A DNA stretch of 45,957 nt from Desmonostoc muscorum FACHB-395 (GTDB lineage Bacteria > Cyanobacteriota > Cyanobacteriia > Cyanobacteriales > Nostocaceae). The position numbers and the translations under genes were made by a program. The notes under the pieces are model-generated. The model was given only the letters and a program-made list of their open reading frames with translations, had not been told where the DNA came from and ran no database searches. The stretch spans positions 1 through 45,957 of the forward strand of contig NZ_JACJSF010000064.1 of the NCBI RefSeq assembly GCF_014698035.1, given 5' to 3'. Shown piece by piece: positions 1 to 8,877 of the stretch (its first letter is position 1; each line of letters opens with the position of its first letter).

Positions 1-66
1 AGTGTTTAAAGCTTTGACCCCGGCGACTGTTCGAGTTCTGTCAAAGAGATTGTTGTAGTGACCCAT
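1..66 (-). CDS. Possible partial ORF at left edge, unidentified
   Basis: On the minus strand an ATG at position 66 opens a frame that stays open to the window edge; the first residues read MGHYNNLFDRTRTVAGVKAL. The same frame is also open upstream of the ATG for about 40 codons, back to a TGA near 188, so the true start is uncertain. I recognise no family. A plus-strand frame from 3 to 56 is also open and ends in TAG, so it could instead be the tail of a gene on the other strand. Low confidence. Confidence 0.22.
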   Translation of the reverse strand, partial: MGHYNNLFDRTRTVAGVKALNT

Positions 67-126
67 GCTACGAAGCGGTCTATTATGACCAAGGTTGGGA
101 CGGTCTACTACTATTTCTAAGATACA

Positions 127-202
127 AGGTTGGGTGCAGCGATCGCGTAACCCAACATAAATAGGGTGGTAATGTTGGGTTGCGTTTCACTCCACCCAAC
201 CT
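127..202. repeat. Nested inverted repeat (aggttgggt family)
   Basis: Two nested inverted repeats are visible: aggttgggt at 127-135 with acccaacct at 194-202, and acccaacat at 150-158 with atgttgggt at 172-180. A HIP1 octamer lies between the left arms. The 'gttgggt' palindromic sequence resembles an interspersed repeat common in Nostoc-type genomes (recollection). The rest of 67-493 is AT-rich; apart from a short doublet (aggcaat twice near 283-296) I see nothing else convincing in it. Confidence 0.6.
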
Positions 203-493
203 ACATAAATATATCTTTTAAAAAAGTTTAGGTTTCAACATAGATGAGGTTTACACTTTAATCGGTAAATAATTGTCATTGGGATAAGGCAATAGGCAAT
301 AGTTAAAAGGGTTTTAGGCTAGTTTGTTTTTCTGATTTTATTGTGCCCAACTTACTTAGTATTAACACTTAATTTAGGATTGCAAAAAGTGTAAACATGG
401 GACGATAAAGAGTTGCTACAATAAACGTCTTAGTTGGTATCATTCAGAGCTACTCAAGCCAAGTTTTACTTATATATACTTTTAGGGGGTTGT

Positions 494-940
494 TTGAAAA
501 AGCGTCCATTGGGGTTAGTGGCAATTGTTGTCTACAAATCATTTGCAGCATCGCTACTTATGGTTACTTCCATTGCTTTATTATTGACATTAAAAAATTA
601 TCAAACTCTAGAGGCTTTTTCAGAAAATTATGTTTTGGAAGGTAAATCGATAATTATTGATTGGATTTTAAATAAAATTATCAACTTAAATCCTAGAACT
701 TTGGCATTTAGCGGCATTGGAGCAGGAGTTTATGCTATTGTTACTACTATTGAAGCTGTTGGTTTATGGTACGAGAAGCGTTGGGCCCATATCTTAGTAT
801 TGGGACTTGTCGGTATCAGTATCCCACCAGAAGTTTATGAATTAATTCGGGGAATATCTCTTATAAAAATATTCGTATTTTTGTTAAATCTAGCTGTATT
901 TGGATATTTACTCCGAAATTTTCCTAAACATCCAAAATAA
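494..940 (+). CDS. DUF2127 family membrane protein
   Basis: A small integral membrane protein of unknown function. The C-terminal half has the DUF2127 pattern: IEAVGLWYEKRWAH, then a segment with PPEVYELIRG, then a final hydrophobic helix (IKIFVFLLNLAVFGYLL). About four membrane segments are visible. The frame is open from a TTG at 434, but I prefer the TTG at 494, which has a run of five G five bases upstream as a ribosome site and gives LKKRPLGLVAIVVYK, a normal start for this family (148 residues). It stands alone, 132 bp before the acyltransferase. Function is not predictable; the family call rests on motif recognition. Confidence 0.75.
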   Translation: MKKRPLGLVAIVVYKSFAASLLMVTSIALLLTLKNYQTLEAFSENYVLEGKSIIIDWILNKIINLNPRTLAFSGIGAGVYAIVTTIEAVGLWYEKRWAHILVLGLVGISIPPEVYELIRGISLIKIFVFLLNLAVFGYLLRNFPKHPK

Positions 941-1072
941 TTTTTTATTCGATAATTTAGGATCTATCTTTGAAAAGTTTCTTAGTGCTAAGTCTTGATT
1001 AAGAAGTAGTACTTATGAATCTTTTGACTCAGTACGTTGTACAATCGCTAAAAACACAATCTGGAGAGCGAC

Positions 1073-2479
1073 TTGCCTAGATCGATTCAGTCTACTCAAC
1101 CACCACTGAAATTTATTACTCAACGGTTTAATCCGTTGGTACTCCAGATTGTTCGGTGGTTACTGCCGATCGCACTACGGTTTCGCACTCGCCCTTGGCT
1201 AACGGCTGGGATTGTCGGTATTGAAGCCCAAAATGTTGAGGTATTAGCTGACCTTTATCAACAATTCCAGGCTGGGAAAATTCGCTTTTTATTAGCATTC
1301 CGCCACCCAGAGGTGGAAGATCCTCTGTGTATGCTTTATTTGCTTTCCCGTATTGTGCCACGAGTTGCCCGTGAGGAAGGTATTTTACTGCAATCCCTTG
1401 TTCACAGTTATTTTCTCTATGACCGGGGTATGACGGTTTGGGCTGGAAATTGGCTAGGTTGGTTATTCTCACGTGTGGGAGGTGTGCCGGTTCATCGTGG
1501 TAGACGACTAGATCGGCAAGCAATCCAAACTGCACGGGAGTTGTTTGCTAATGGCGAACTACCGATCGCAGTAGCGCCAGAAGGCGGTACTAATGGTCAT
1601 AGTGGTATTGTTAGCCCACTGGAACCAGGCGTTGCTCAAATGGGTTTCTGGTGTGTAGAAGATTTACAAAAAGCCAATCGCACTGAAACTGTGATTATTG
1701 TGCCGATCGCTATCCAGTATCGCTACGTCGAGCCACCTTGGTCTAAACTGGATTGGCTGTTGAGTAAGTTAGAAGCTGATAGCGGCTTGGCAGTTAAGGA
1801 AATTGATCGGGGCACTCAAGAAGAGATTTACTATCAACGCCTCTGTAGGTTGGCTGAATATCTCATTACTGAGATGGAAGAATTTTATCGTCGCTTCTAT
1901 CATCAAGACATCCCAAAAACCATCTCAACTGATGAATCTGCTAGCCCAAATCAGGTATTAATTGCCCGACTTCATCGCTTGCTGGACAAGGCTTTACAAG
2001 TTACTGAGCAATATTTTGGAGTTCAGGCACAGGGTAATTTTATTGACCGTTGTCGCCGCTTGGAAGAGGCTGGTTGGAATTACATTTACCGGGAAGATTT
2101 GCCAGATATCAATGCTTTACCACCCTTTAAACGCGGTTTGGCAGACTGGATTGCTGAGGAAGCAGACTTGCGGATGCGACACATGCGGATAGTGGAAAGT
2201 TTTGTTGCAGTCACAGCTACTTATATTCAAGAAAAACCGACAGCCGAAAGGTTTGCAGAAACAGCGTTACTTGTATTCGATATGCTTTCTCGCATTCAAG
2301 ATACAACACTTCCAGGGCGACCTCGCTTAGGTTTGCGAAAGGCACATATCACTGTGGGAGAGCCAATTTCAGTTACTGAACGCTTTCGCAATTCTCAAGG
2401 CGATCGCTATGCAACTAGACAAGGTGTAAGCGATTTGACAAAAGATTTGCAAATTGCTTTAGAGAAGATGATTAACTAG
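1073..2479 (+). CDS. PlsC-like glycerolipid acyltransferase
   Basis: Likely a membrane-associated acyltransferase of the lysophosphatidate acyltransferase superfamily, which transfers acyl chains to glycerophosphate-type acceptors. Near residue 75, FRHPEVED stands in place of the usual NHxxxxD (the His-Asp catalytic pair is retained, N is replaced by R). GGVPVHRGR follows near residue 135 and APEGGTNG near residue 165, replacing the common PEGTRS. At 468 residues it is about twice the size of a simple PlsC; the C-terminal 200 residues are an extension I cannot assign. The start is TTG at 1073, supported by GGAG at 1063-1066, seven bases upstream. It converges on the hybrid kinase gene, with a long inverted repeat between them. 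The substrate is not deducible. Confidence 0.8.
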   Translation: MPRSIQSTQPPLKFITQRFNPLVLQIVRWLLPIALRFRTRPWLTAGIVGIEAQNVEVLADLYQQFQAGKIRFLLAFRHPEVEDPLCMLYLLSRIVPRVAREEGILLQSLVHSYFLYDRGMTVWAGNWLGWLFSRVGGVPVHRGRRLDRQAIQTARELFANGELPIAVAPEGGTNGHSGIVSPLEPGVAQMGFWCVEDLQKANRTETVIIVPIAIQYRYVEPPWSKLDWLLSKLEADSGLAVKEIDRGTQEEIYYQRLCRLAEYLITEMEEFYRRFYHQDIPKTISTDESASPNQVLIARLHRLLDKALQVTEQYFGVQAQGNFIDRCRRLEEAGWNYIYREDLPDINALPPFKRGLADWIAEEADLRMRHMRIVESFVAVTATYIQEKPTAERFAETALLVFDMLSRIQDTTLPGRPRLGLRKAHITVGEPISVTERFRNSQGDRYATRQGVSDLTKDLQIALEKMIN

Positions 2480-2492
2480 GCGTAATTGAAGC

Positions 2493-2640
2493 AGGCAGGA
2501 GGCAGAGGGAGGTGTGGGAGGTGTGGGACGATGGGGAGGCAATGCAGCATTTGTTGATATGCAGTTATTCAATTTCTCCTTTTTCTCCCCACACTCCCCA
2601 CACTCCCCACACCTCCCACACCTCCCTCTGCCTCCTGCCT
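2493..2640. repeat. Perfect 35-bp inverted repeat, GC-rich
   Basis: Left arm 2493-2527 (starts aggcaggaggcagagggagg) and right arm 2606-2640 are perfect reverse complements over 35 bp, with a 78-bp spacer. The right arm is preceded by further 'ccccacact' iterations. It fills the junction between two convergent genes, so it could act as a bidirectional terminator, but there is no clear T-run. The same purine-rich core appears inside the coding region at 7721-7768. Confidence 0.85.
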
Positions 2641-2649
2641 ATAGTGATG

Positions 2650-5600
2650 TCAATTCCCGATTGGTAGTGTTATCTCAAACTCAGAACCTTGTCCAAAAGT
2701 AGAATTTACTTTCAAAGTACCTTCATGTTTTTCAACTATAATTTGTCGAGCGATCGCTAATCCTAATCCTGTACCTTTACCTACAAGTTTAGTTGTAAAT
2801 AAATGCTCGAAAATGCGATTTTTGACATCATCATTCATGCCAATACCGTTATCAGAGATTTGAATTTTGACGTGAGTATCATTATGTATTGATGTTGTAA
2901 TAGTGATACAGTTAGGATTAACTGCAATTTCTTCAAAGCTATATCCTTGGTTTGATTCTTCTAACGCATCAATAGCATTTGCGAGCAAATTCATAAATAC
3001 CTGATTAAGTTGTCCAGGAAAGCATTCTACTTCGGGAATATTTCCGTAGTTAGTGATGACTTCAATTGCCGGATGTTTTTCGTTAGCCTTGAGGCGATGT
3101 TTCAAAATTAAAATAGTGCTATCAATACCTTCGTGGATGTTAAATGGAACTTTGTAATCCTTATCTGCCCGTGAGAAAGTTCGCAAACTAGTACTGATAT
3201 TTTTAATGCGATCGCACCCGACATCCATCGACTCAATCATTTTAGGTATATCTTCCAAGAGATAATCAATCTCTATCTTCTGGGCATGTTGTTCAATTTC
3301 TGTTGGAGATACCCCAGAACGGTACAATTGCAAATGCTCAATGATATCTTCTAATCCTAGCCTTGCTTCGTTGACATTTCCTGCGATAAACCCAATTGGG
3401 TTATTGATTTCGTGGGCGACACCTGCAACTAAGTTCCCCAGAGCAGACATTTTTTCACTTTGGACAATTTGTAATTGGGCTTTTTGTAAATCTTCGATGG
3501 CTTGTTCTAGTTGTTGGGATTTTTGCTGGACGACAGCTTCGGCAGCTTTGCGATCGCTAATGTCTAAAATTAAACCATCCCAAACAATTGAACCATCATC
3601 TTGTCGCTCTGGACGAGATGCCGCTTGCACCCATTTCAGCGTTCCTGATGGCGTGATGATTCGCCATTCGTGAACAAACGGTGTCAAGCTTTGAGCAGAT
3701 TCCATCATTGCCTGATTGATACCTGCAATGTCATCAGGATGTTCAAGAAAACGAGGGTTTTCCTGGCCGCTGATTATTTCCTCTGCTGTCACTTCATAAA
3801 GGTTATAACAGCCAGAACTTATATAGGGCATAGAAACCAAATGTTCTGGTGTGACATAGAGTTGATAAATTGCGCCAGGAACATTATCGGTAAGTTTCTG
3901 AAAACGGGCTTTGCTTTGCTGAAGATTCGCGTAGAGTCGAGCATTTTCGAGAGAAATTGCCGCTTGAGTACAAAGAAAGTTCAACACTAAAATGCGATCG
4001 CGGGTAAATACCCCACTTGTCAAATTATTTTCTAAGTATAAAATTCCGACTAAACGCCCCTGGCTGAGTACTGGTAAACACAGCACACTCTTGGGTTGAT
4101 GTTGGCTTAAATAATCATCAATTATTGGTAAATGAGTTTTGAGATCGTCAACCACAACCACACTAGCTGTATTTTTTACATACTGAATCAGCGCAATGGG
4201 AACATTAGGATTATTTTCGAGCGGTTCTGACTGTAAGCTGGTGCTATCAAAGCTAGTAATTGCGCGGATTTGCCATTTATCATCTTCAGGTAAAAGCAGC
4301 GCACATTTATCAGCACCAGCATTTTCGAGGATAATTTGGGTAAGTTGCTGTAAAAATTCATCGAGTTGAATTGTTGCAGAAAGAGTTTGTGACGCTCTGA
4401 GGATAGAGCTAAAGTCAAGGATGTTGTTGATGCTAATACCAGAAGAAGTTGCGGTATGAGTCAATGCGTGGACTGGGTTAGCAATTGTTGCTAAGGCTTC
4501 TAATGGATTTAGCGTTTGTACTACCTGTTGCAAAATTGGACGCAGCAATTCAGGGTAGCGTTTTTCTAAGTCATCCGTCTTGGCTTTGGCTCCCCACCGG
4601 GCATAGCAAGAGTAAGCTGTCTGCATATAGGCTTGGGCAACTTTTTCTTTGTCCCAGTTGAGGTAAAATTTGGCGGCGAGTTCGTTAGCGAGGGCTTCAT
4701 CTTGGAGGAAGCCGTTTTCCTTGGCTTTAGCGATCGCGCGATCGTAAAATTCAATTGCCATAGTGCGCTCGCTCAGGATAGCATACCGTTCGGCCTCTAC
4801 TAAATCCCAACGGTGTTGATGGTTACAAGGAGCTAGTGCTGCCCATCTTTGCATCTTCTCTTGATTAGCCTCAACTTGGGCGAGAATCTGTTGCTGTTCT
4901 GACTCAGTTGCAGCTTTGTAAAGTGACAGATGAATCAAAGAATCATAGAAAAAATACAAAGCGACACCGAATTGGGCGATACCAGCATCTAAGTATTGCT
5001 TTGCCTGGGCAGACTGCTGGGCAGCTTCTTGATATTGCCCAAACAAATACCAGAGAATCGTTTGATTAACTTGCCAATGAAAAAATCCCGTTCGGTCTTG
5101 AGTTGCTTGATTAAGGGATAATCGTTGTTCAGCATTATAAATCGTTCCCGTTAAGCGATCTGGAGATTGGTTATGTCCGAGTAAATTGAGTACAGCTTGA
5201 TAGCACATCTCCAGATATTGCAGCGGCGATTCTTGCTTGATTGAATGAATACTCTGGCGATAGGCTGCCATCTCATTCGCTAACCCGGTTAATTCTCGCC
5301 CCGCAAAATAAGCATAATAACAATACCCTTGACCATTCAATCCTGTACTCTCCATGTCTCCAGTTTCCAGTCCATTCTGGTAGCCCTCTTGCAGATACAC
5401 AAGTTGTTCGCGCAAAGGGTCTTTCCAATGACGGATAAAGTTGTAGACAATAAAGTAGGTTCTGCATTTAAAGGTTTTGGACTGCAATTCCAGCAGGTTT
5501 AACGCCAATTGTCCAAACTCATAACCAGCTTCCAGATTACCAAATACACCACAGAGAATGATGCCGTAGTCGCCATAAGCATAGACAGAAACAGGACAAT

Positions 5601-8475
5601 TACCATATTTAATCGAAAATTCTACTTGCTTGAATATCAGTAGGGGCATTAAAACAGGTGTTGCCAGATAAGCAGCCGGAACCATTTTGCTCATGATTCT
5701 CATAGCTGCCAAGTAGTGAGCATCGCTCATAGTGGATAAATTGAGCAAATCGAGAGAGGAACGTCCTTCCCATAACCGCATAGTTGCTTGCGCTGCCTGT
5801 CCAATATCTGCCGGAGTTGGTTGTTGAGGAAACTCAATACCCAATAGCTGCAACACTTGCGAACCAATGTTCAGCGTTTTCAATGGAAGACCTTGCGATT
5901 TTGCTGCCATCATTCTGGTTATGTAGATGGGAATGCTGTCGAGCAAGGTATTAGCATGTTGCAACACAATTTTTACCCATTGCTCCATCTGCTCAAAATC
6001 GGTATTGAGATAAGTGGCTTCAGTTACCTCGATATACAACGCTAGAGTCAAGTCATAGTCGTTTTCCCAGGAATGATGCGACAACAAGCTAATTCCCACG
6101 GTGAAATACTCGACTGCTACTGTGTATGCAGTTGCAGATTTTGCCCTCCGTCCAGCAATCAGATTTAATTCTGCCAGTTCTTGCTGCTCTGAAGGTTGAG
6201 TGATTAAGGAACTACCTGCATTTAAATGAGTGACAATTTCAAATAGTCGTTCTTCCCGTTCCAAATCTGAGGAATTGCGTAACAATAACATCCCAATTTT
6301 GTAATGGGTGGATTGCTTTTGGTCGTCTGGAATTAGGGAATAGGCAGCTTGTTGAACGCGATCGTGTAAGAATTTGTATACAGTATTTTGAGAACTTTGT
6401 TGAGTAAATATTTGTTCTTCTTGCCCGATAGAAAACTTATAAACTTCACTTTGGGGCAAAATCAAACCTTCTTGTAACCCATTCCACAAACAAGCTGCCG
6501 TTTCGATTTCTAACTGTTCAGAAACGAGCGCCAATGTTGCTAAATCAAATTGATTGCCGATACAAGCCGCTAACTTGAGAACCTGTTGAGTTGATTCTGG
6601 CAGCCTCCGCAATTGAAACGCCATGAATTCCAAAACATCATCTGTCATGGCTTGTTGATTAATTTTGGCAATATCATATTGCCAACAGCCTTCTTCAAAA
6701 TTGAAGGTAATCAACCCATCTTGGTGTAATACTTTGAGAAACTGTGTAGCAAAAAATGGATTTCCCTGAGTCTTTTGACAAACCAGTTGCGAAAGAGGAA
6801 ATGCTAATTCTTCTTTGCAGCCTAATGTATCAGCTACTAATTGATTCAATTTAACTTGATTCAGGTTTTGCAGATTTATCAAGTTAATTATTGTACCTGT
6901 TTTACCAATGTCGTCTAAAGTTGATATTAATGGATGGGGCGGTGATACCTCATTATCTCTATAAGCACCAATTAGTAATAAATATCCATCTGACTCATTC
7001 ATTAATAATTTGATCAATTTTAATGAAGCCAAATCTGCCCATTGCAAATCATCTATAAAAATAACTAATGGATGTTGTTTTGTCGTAAAAGTTTGAATGA
7101 AAACTTTCAATAATAAATTAAATCGATTTTGTGCTGCTTCTGCTGTTAATTCTGGTATCGGTGGTTGTTGACCAATAATTTTTTCTAATTCAGGAATAAC
7201 TTCAATGAGAATCTGCCCATTGTCTCTTAATACTGCGAGAATATTTTTTCTCCATTGTTGCAGTTGTTGATCGGTTTCTGTTAATAACTGCACCATCAAA
7301 TCACGCAAGGATTGCACAAAGGCAGATAGGGGGATGTTCCGGTTAAACTGGTCAAATTTACCTTTAATAAAATAACCTCGTTGCCGAATAATCGGTTTAT
7401 GAACTTCATTCACAACCGCAGTTTTCCCAATGCCAGCAAACCCGGCAATTAACATCATTTCATGGCTTCCTAGAGAAACCCTCTCAAAAGCTTCTAGAAG
7501 TTGTTGGACGGCTGTTTCTCTACCGTATAATTTTTCTGGAATAATGAAGCGATCGCAAATATCCCGTTGCCCAATTTTAAAACGCTCAATCTTACCCGTT
7601 TTGTTCAATTGGCAAAGACATTTTTCTAAATCATGTTTTAACCCTAAAGCACTTTGATAACGATCTTCAGCATTTTTCGCCATCAATTTCATGACAATAT
7701 CGCCCAAGACTTGCGGTATTTCTTTCTCTTCTTCCCTCCTGCCTTCTACCCCTTGCCCCCTGCCTCCTAATATTGGTGGTTGCTTGGCAATATGACAATG
7801 TACCAACTCCATTGGATCATCTGAGTCAAAAGGCAATTTTCCTGTCAGGAGTTCAAAAAATGTCACACCCAAAGAATAAAAGTCACTGCGGTAGTCTATG
7901 CCTCGGTTCATGCGTCCGGTTTGTTCGGGAGATAAATAAGCAAGGGTTCCTTCTAAAACCTTGGGATTAATCGGAGTTTGGTTTTCTCTGGGAAGTAAAG
8001 AAGCAATACTAAAATCGATGATTTTTACTTGTTTTGTATGCGGGTTAATCAGAATATTTGCAGGTTTGATATCCTTGTGGATTACCCGTTCTTGATGCAG
8101 TTCATGGAGAATATTACTAAGTTGCAGAGCAATTGTGAAAAACTCCACCAGTTCTAGTGATTGGTTTTTAGTATATTCTCTCAGAGAAATTCCCCCAAAA
8201 TCTTCCATTACTAGAGCATAACCATTACGATATGCTTCTAGACTATAGGGACGAACAATAGTAGAAATGTTTAAATTTTTGGCAATAGTGTATTGGTTAC
8301 GAAACTGTAATAGTTCGTTAAAAGTAGGAGATTCTACTTGCAATATTTTAATGACAACAGGTTGTTGATCCACCATTCTAATGGCTCTATAGACTTCAGC
8401 TTTGGAGCCTTGATAGAGGATTTCTATTAATTTATAGCCGCTAATTCTATAAACTTCAGGAATTGCTGTTGTCAT
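2650..8475 (-). CDS. Hybrid Ser/Thr kinase-AAA-GAF-PAS-histidine kinase
   Basis: A giant cytoplasmic two-headed signalling kinase of the cyanobacterial HstK type, 1941 residues. In order: Ser/Thr kinase (about 10-275; catalytic loop HKDIKPAN near 130, IDFS near 155 instead of DFG, no proper Gly-rich loop); AAA-type ATPase (GFAGIGKT near 343, Walker B FIDDLQWAD near 475); a long helical TPR-like region; GAF (about 1350-1510); PAS (about 1525-1640); HisKA (HEINNPIGF near 1688); HATPase with N-box NLLANAID, DNGIGM and GKGTGLGLA. There is no receiver domain. I chose ATG 8475 over TTG 8496 because GAGAG sits about 8 bases upstream of the ATG. A repeat-like insert lies in the Ser/Thr kinase domain at 7721-7768. 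The gene diverges from the tandem histidine kinases. The input signal is unknown. Confidence 0.92.
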   Translation of the reverse strand: MTTAIPEVYRISGYKLIEILYQGSKAEVYRAIRMVDQQPVVIKILQVESPTFNELLQFRNQYTIAKNLNISTIVRPYSLEAYRNGYALVMEDFGGISLREYTKNQSLELVEFFTIALQLSNILHELHQERVIHKDIKPANILINPHTKQVKIIDFSIASLLPRENQTPINPKVLEGTLAYLSPEQTGRMNRGIDYRSDFYSLGVTFFELLTGKLPFDSDDPMELVHCHIAKQPPILGGRGQGVEGRREEEKEIPQVLGDIVMKLMAKNAEDRYQSALGLKHDLEKCLCQLNKTGKIERFKIGQRDICDRFIIPEKLYGRETAVQQLLEAFERVSLGSHEMMLIAGFAGIGKTAVVNEVHKPIIRQRGYFIKGKFDQFNRNIPLSAFVQSLRDLMVQLLTETDQQLQQWRKNILAVLRDNGQILIEVIPELEKIIGQQPPIPELTAEAAQNRFNLLLKVFIQTFTTKQHPLVIFIDDLQWADLASLKLIKLLMNESDGYLLLIGAYRDNEVSPPHPLISTLDDIGKTGTIINLINLQNLNQVKLNQLVADTLGCKEELAFPLSQLVCQKTQGNPFFATQFLKVLHQDGLITFNFEEGCWQYDIAKINQQAMTDDVLEFMAFQLRRLPESTQQVLKLAACIGNQFDLATLALVSEQLEIETAACLWNGLQEGLILPQSEVYKFSIGQEEQIFTQQSSQNTVYKFLHDRVQQAAYSLIPDDQKQSTHYKIGMLLLRNSSDLEREERLFEIVTHLNAGSSLITQPSEQQELAELNLIAGRRAKSATAYTVAVEYFTVGISLLSHHSWENDYDLTLALYIEVTEATYLNTDFEQMEQWVKIVLQHANTLLDSIPIYITRMMAAKSQGLPLKTLNIGSQVLQLLGIEFPQQPTPADIGQAAQATMRLWEGRSSLDLLNLSTMSDAHYLAAMRIMSKMVPAAYLATPVLMPLLIFKQVEFSIKYGNCPVSVYAYGDYGIILCGVFGNLEAGYEFGQLALNLLELQSKTFKCRTYFIVYNFIRHWKDPLREQLVYLQEGYQNGLETGDMESTGLNGQGYCYYAYFAGRELTGLANEMAAYRQSIHSIKQESPLQYLEMCYQAVLNLLGHNQSPDRLTGTIYNAEQRLSLNQATQDRTGFFHWQVNQTILWYLFGQYQEAAQQSAQAKQYLDAGIAQFGVALYFFYDSLIHLSLYKAATESEQQQILAQVEANQEKMQRWAALAPCNHQHRWDLVEAERYAILSERTMAIEFYDRAIAKAKENGFLQDEALANELAAKFYLNWDKEKVAQAYMQTAYSCYARWGAKAKTDDLEKRYPELLRPILQQVVQTLNPLEALATIANPVHALTHTATSSGISINNILDFSSILRASQTLSATIQLDEFLQQLTQIILENAGADKCALLLPEDDKWQIRAITSFDSTSLQSEPLENNPNVPIALIQYVKNTASVVVVDDLKTHLPIIDDYLSQHQPKSVLCLPVLSQGRLVGILYLENNLTSGVFTRDRILVLNFLCTQAAISLENARLYANLQQSKARFQKLTDNVPGAIYQLYVTPEHLVSMPYISSGCYNLYEVTAEEIISGQENPRFLEHPDDIAGINQAMMESAQSLTPFVHEWRIITPSGTLKWVQAASRPERQDDGSIVWDGLILDISDRKAAEAVVQQKSQQLEQAIEDLQKAQLQIVQSEKMSALGNLVAGVAHEINNPIGFIAGNVNEARLGLEDIIEHLQLYRSGVSPTEIEQHAQKIEIDYLLEDIPKMIESMDVGCDRIKNISTSLRTFSRADKDYKVPFNIHEGIDSTILILKHRLKANEKHPAIEVITNYGNIPEVECFPGQLNQVFMNLLANAIDALEESNQGYSFEEIAVNPNCITITTSIHNDTHVKIQISDNGIGMNDDVKNRIFEHLFTTKLVGKGTGLGLAIARQIIVEKHEGTLKVNSTFGQGSEFEITLPIGN
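7721..7768 (-). repeat. In-frame purine-rich repeat insert in kinase domain
   Basis: On the coding strand this is a run of aggaggcagggggcaagggg type sequence encoding GGRGQGVEGRREEEKE (about residues 236-251). The paralogue at 38615 has a short linker (SPKKLNHD) at the same place between HIA..PP and IPQ.L.DI, so roughly ten residues are extra here. Composition matches the inverted repeat at 2493-2640. It falls in the C-lobe of the Ser/Thr kinase, probably in a surface loop. Confidence 0.7.
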
Positions 8476-8877
8476 GGTTATGCTCTCAATAATCAAGATT
8501 GCTTGTCAAAAATTTGACTTTTATTAGCAGATATATAGTTATTATTCCCAAAATTAGGGTTTGCTTTTCAAGAATATAGGGATAAGCTGATACGCTTTTA
8601 GTTGTATATAGAACAATACCTTGGGTTAAGGCTTTGATCTTCCCTTAGCCTACTTAAAAAGGAGGGAATTAGAGCAATCAAACCACTCTACGCCAAGGCA
8701 TGATGATGCAACTTGATTGATGATTAGCTTAGTTTTCAGAAGAGGATTGAAATTCCTCCTGAACACAGCAACTAAAATTAAGAGATTCAACTTGGGACTT
8801 AAACTTTTACCTCAACTTCACTCAGCCTGGACTAAACATCCCGCTATTCATGTACAGCAATTGTGAACTGATGGTTT
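8476..8877. other. Divergent intergenic region
   Basis: About 400 bp between the divergent hybrid kinase and the tandem histidine kinases; promoters for both should lie here. It is AT-rich. I see a degenerate copy of a Nostoc-type repeat around 8638-8670 (cccttag...taaaaaggaggga) and a lone sequence resembling a MITE terminal repeat at 8614-8630, but no clear promoter, RNA or ORF. Confidence 0.45.

Noticed and set aside
26..45. ctgttcgagttctgtc resembling a tRNA T-arm
   Set aside because: No acceptor stem, anticodon arm or CCA-side pairing nearby.
1128..1535. Minus-strand frame of 135 codons
   Set aside because: Shadow of the acyltransferase gene, whose motifs and ribosome site are clear.
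8614..8630. Sequence caataccttgggttaag resembling the MITE terminal repeat
   Set aside because: No inverted partner within several hundred bases and no flanking duplication, so it may be chance.
8741..8765. ggattgaaat motif resembling the end of a cyanobacterial CRISPR repeat
   Set aside because: A single occurrence with no repeated units or spacers.
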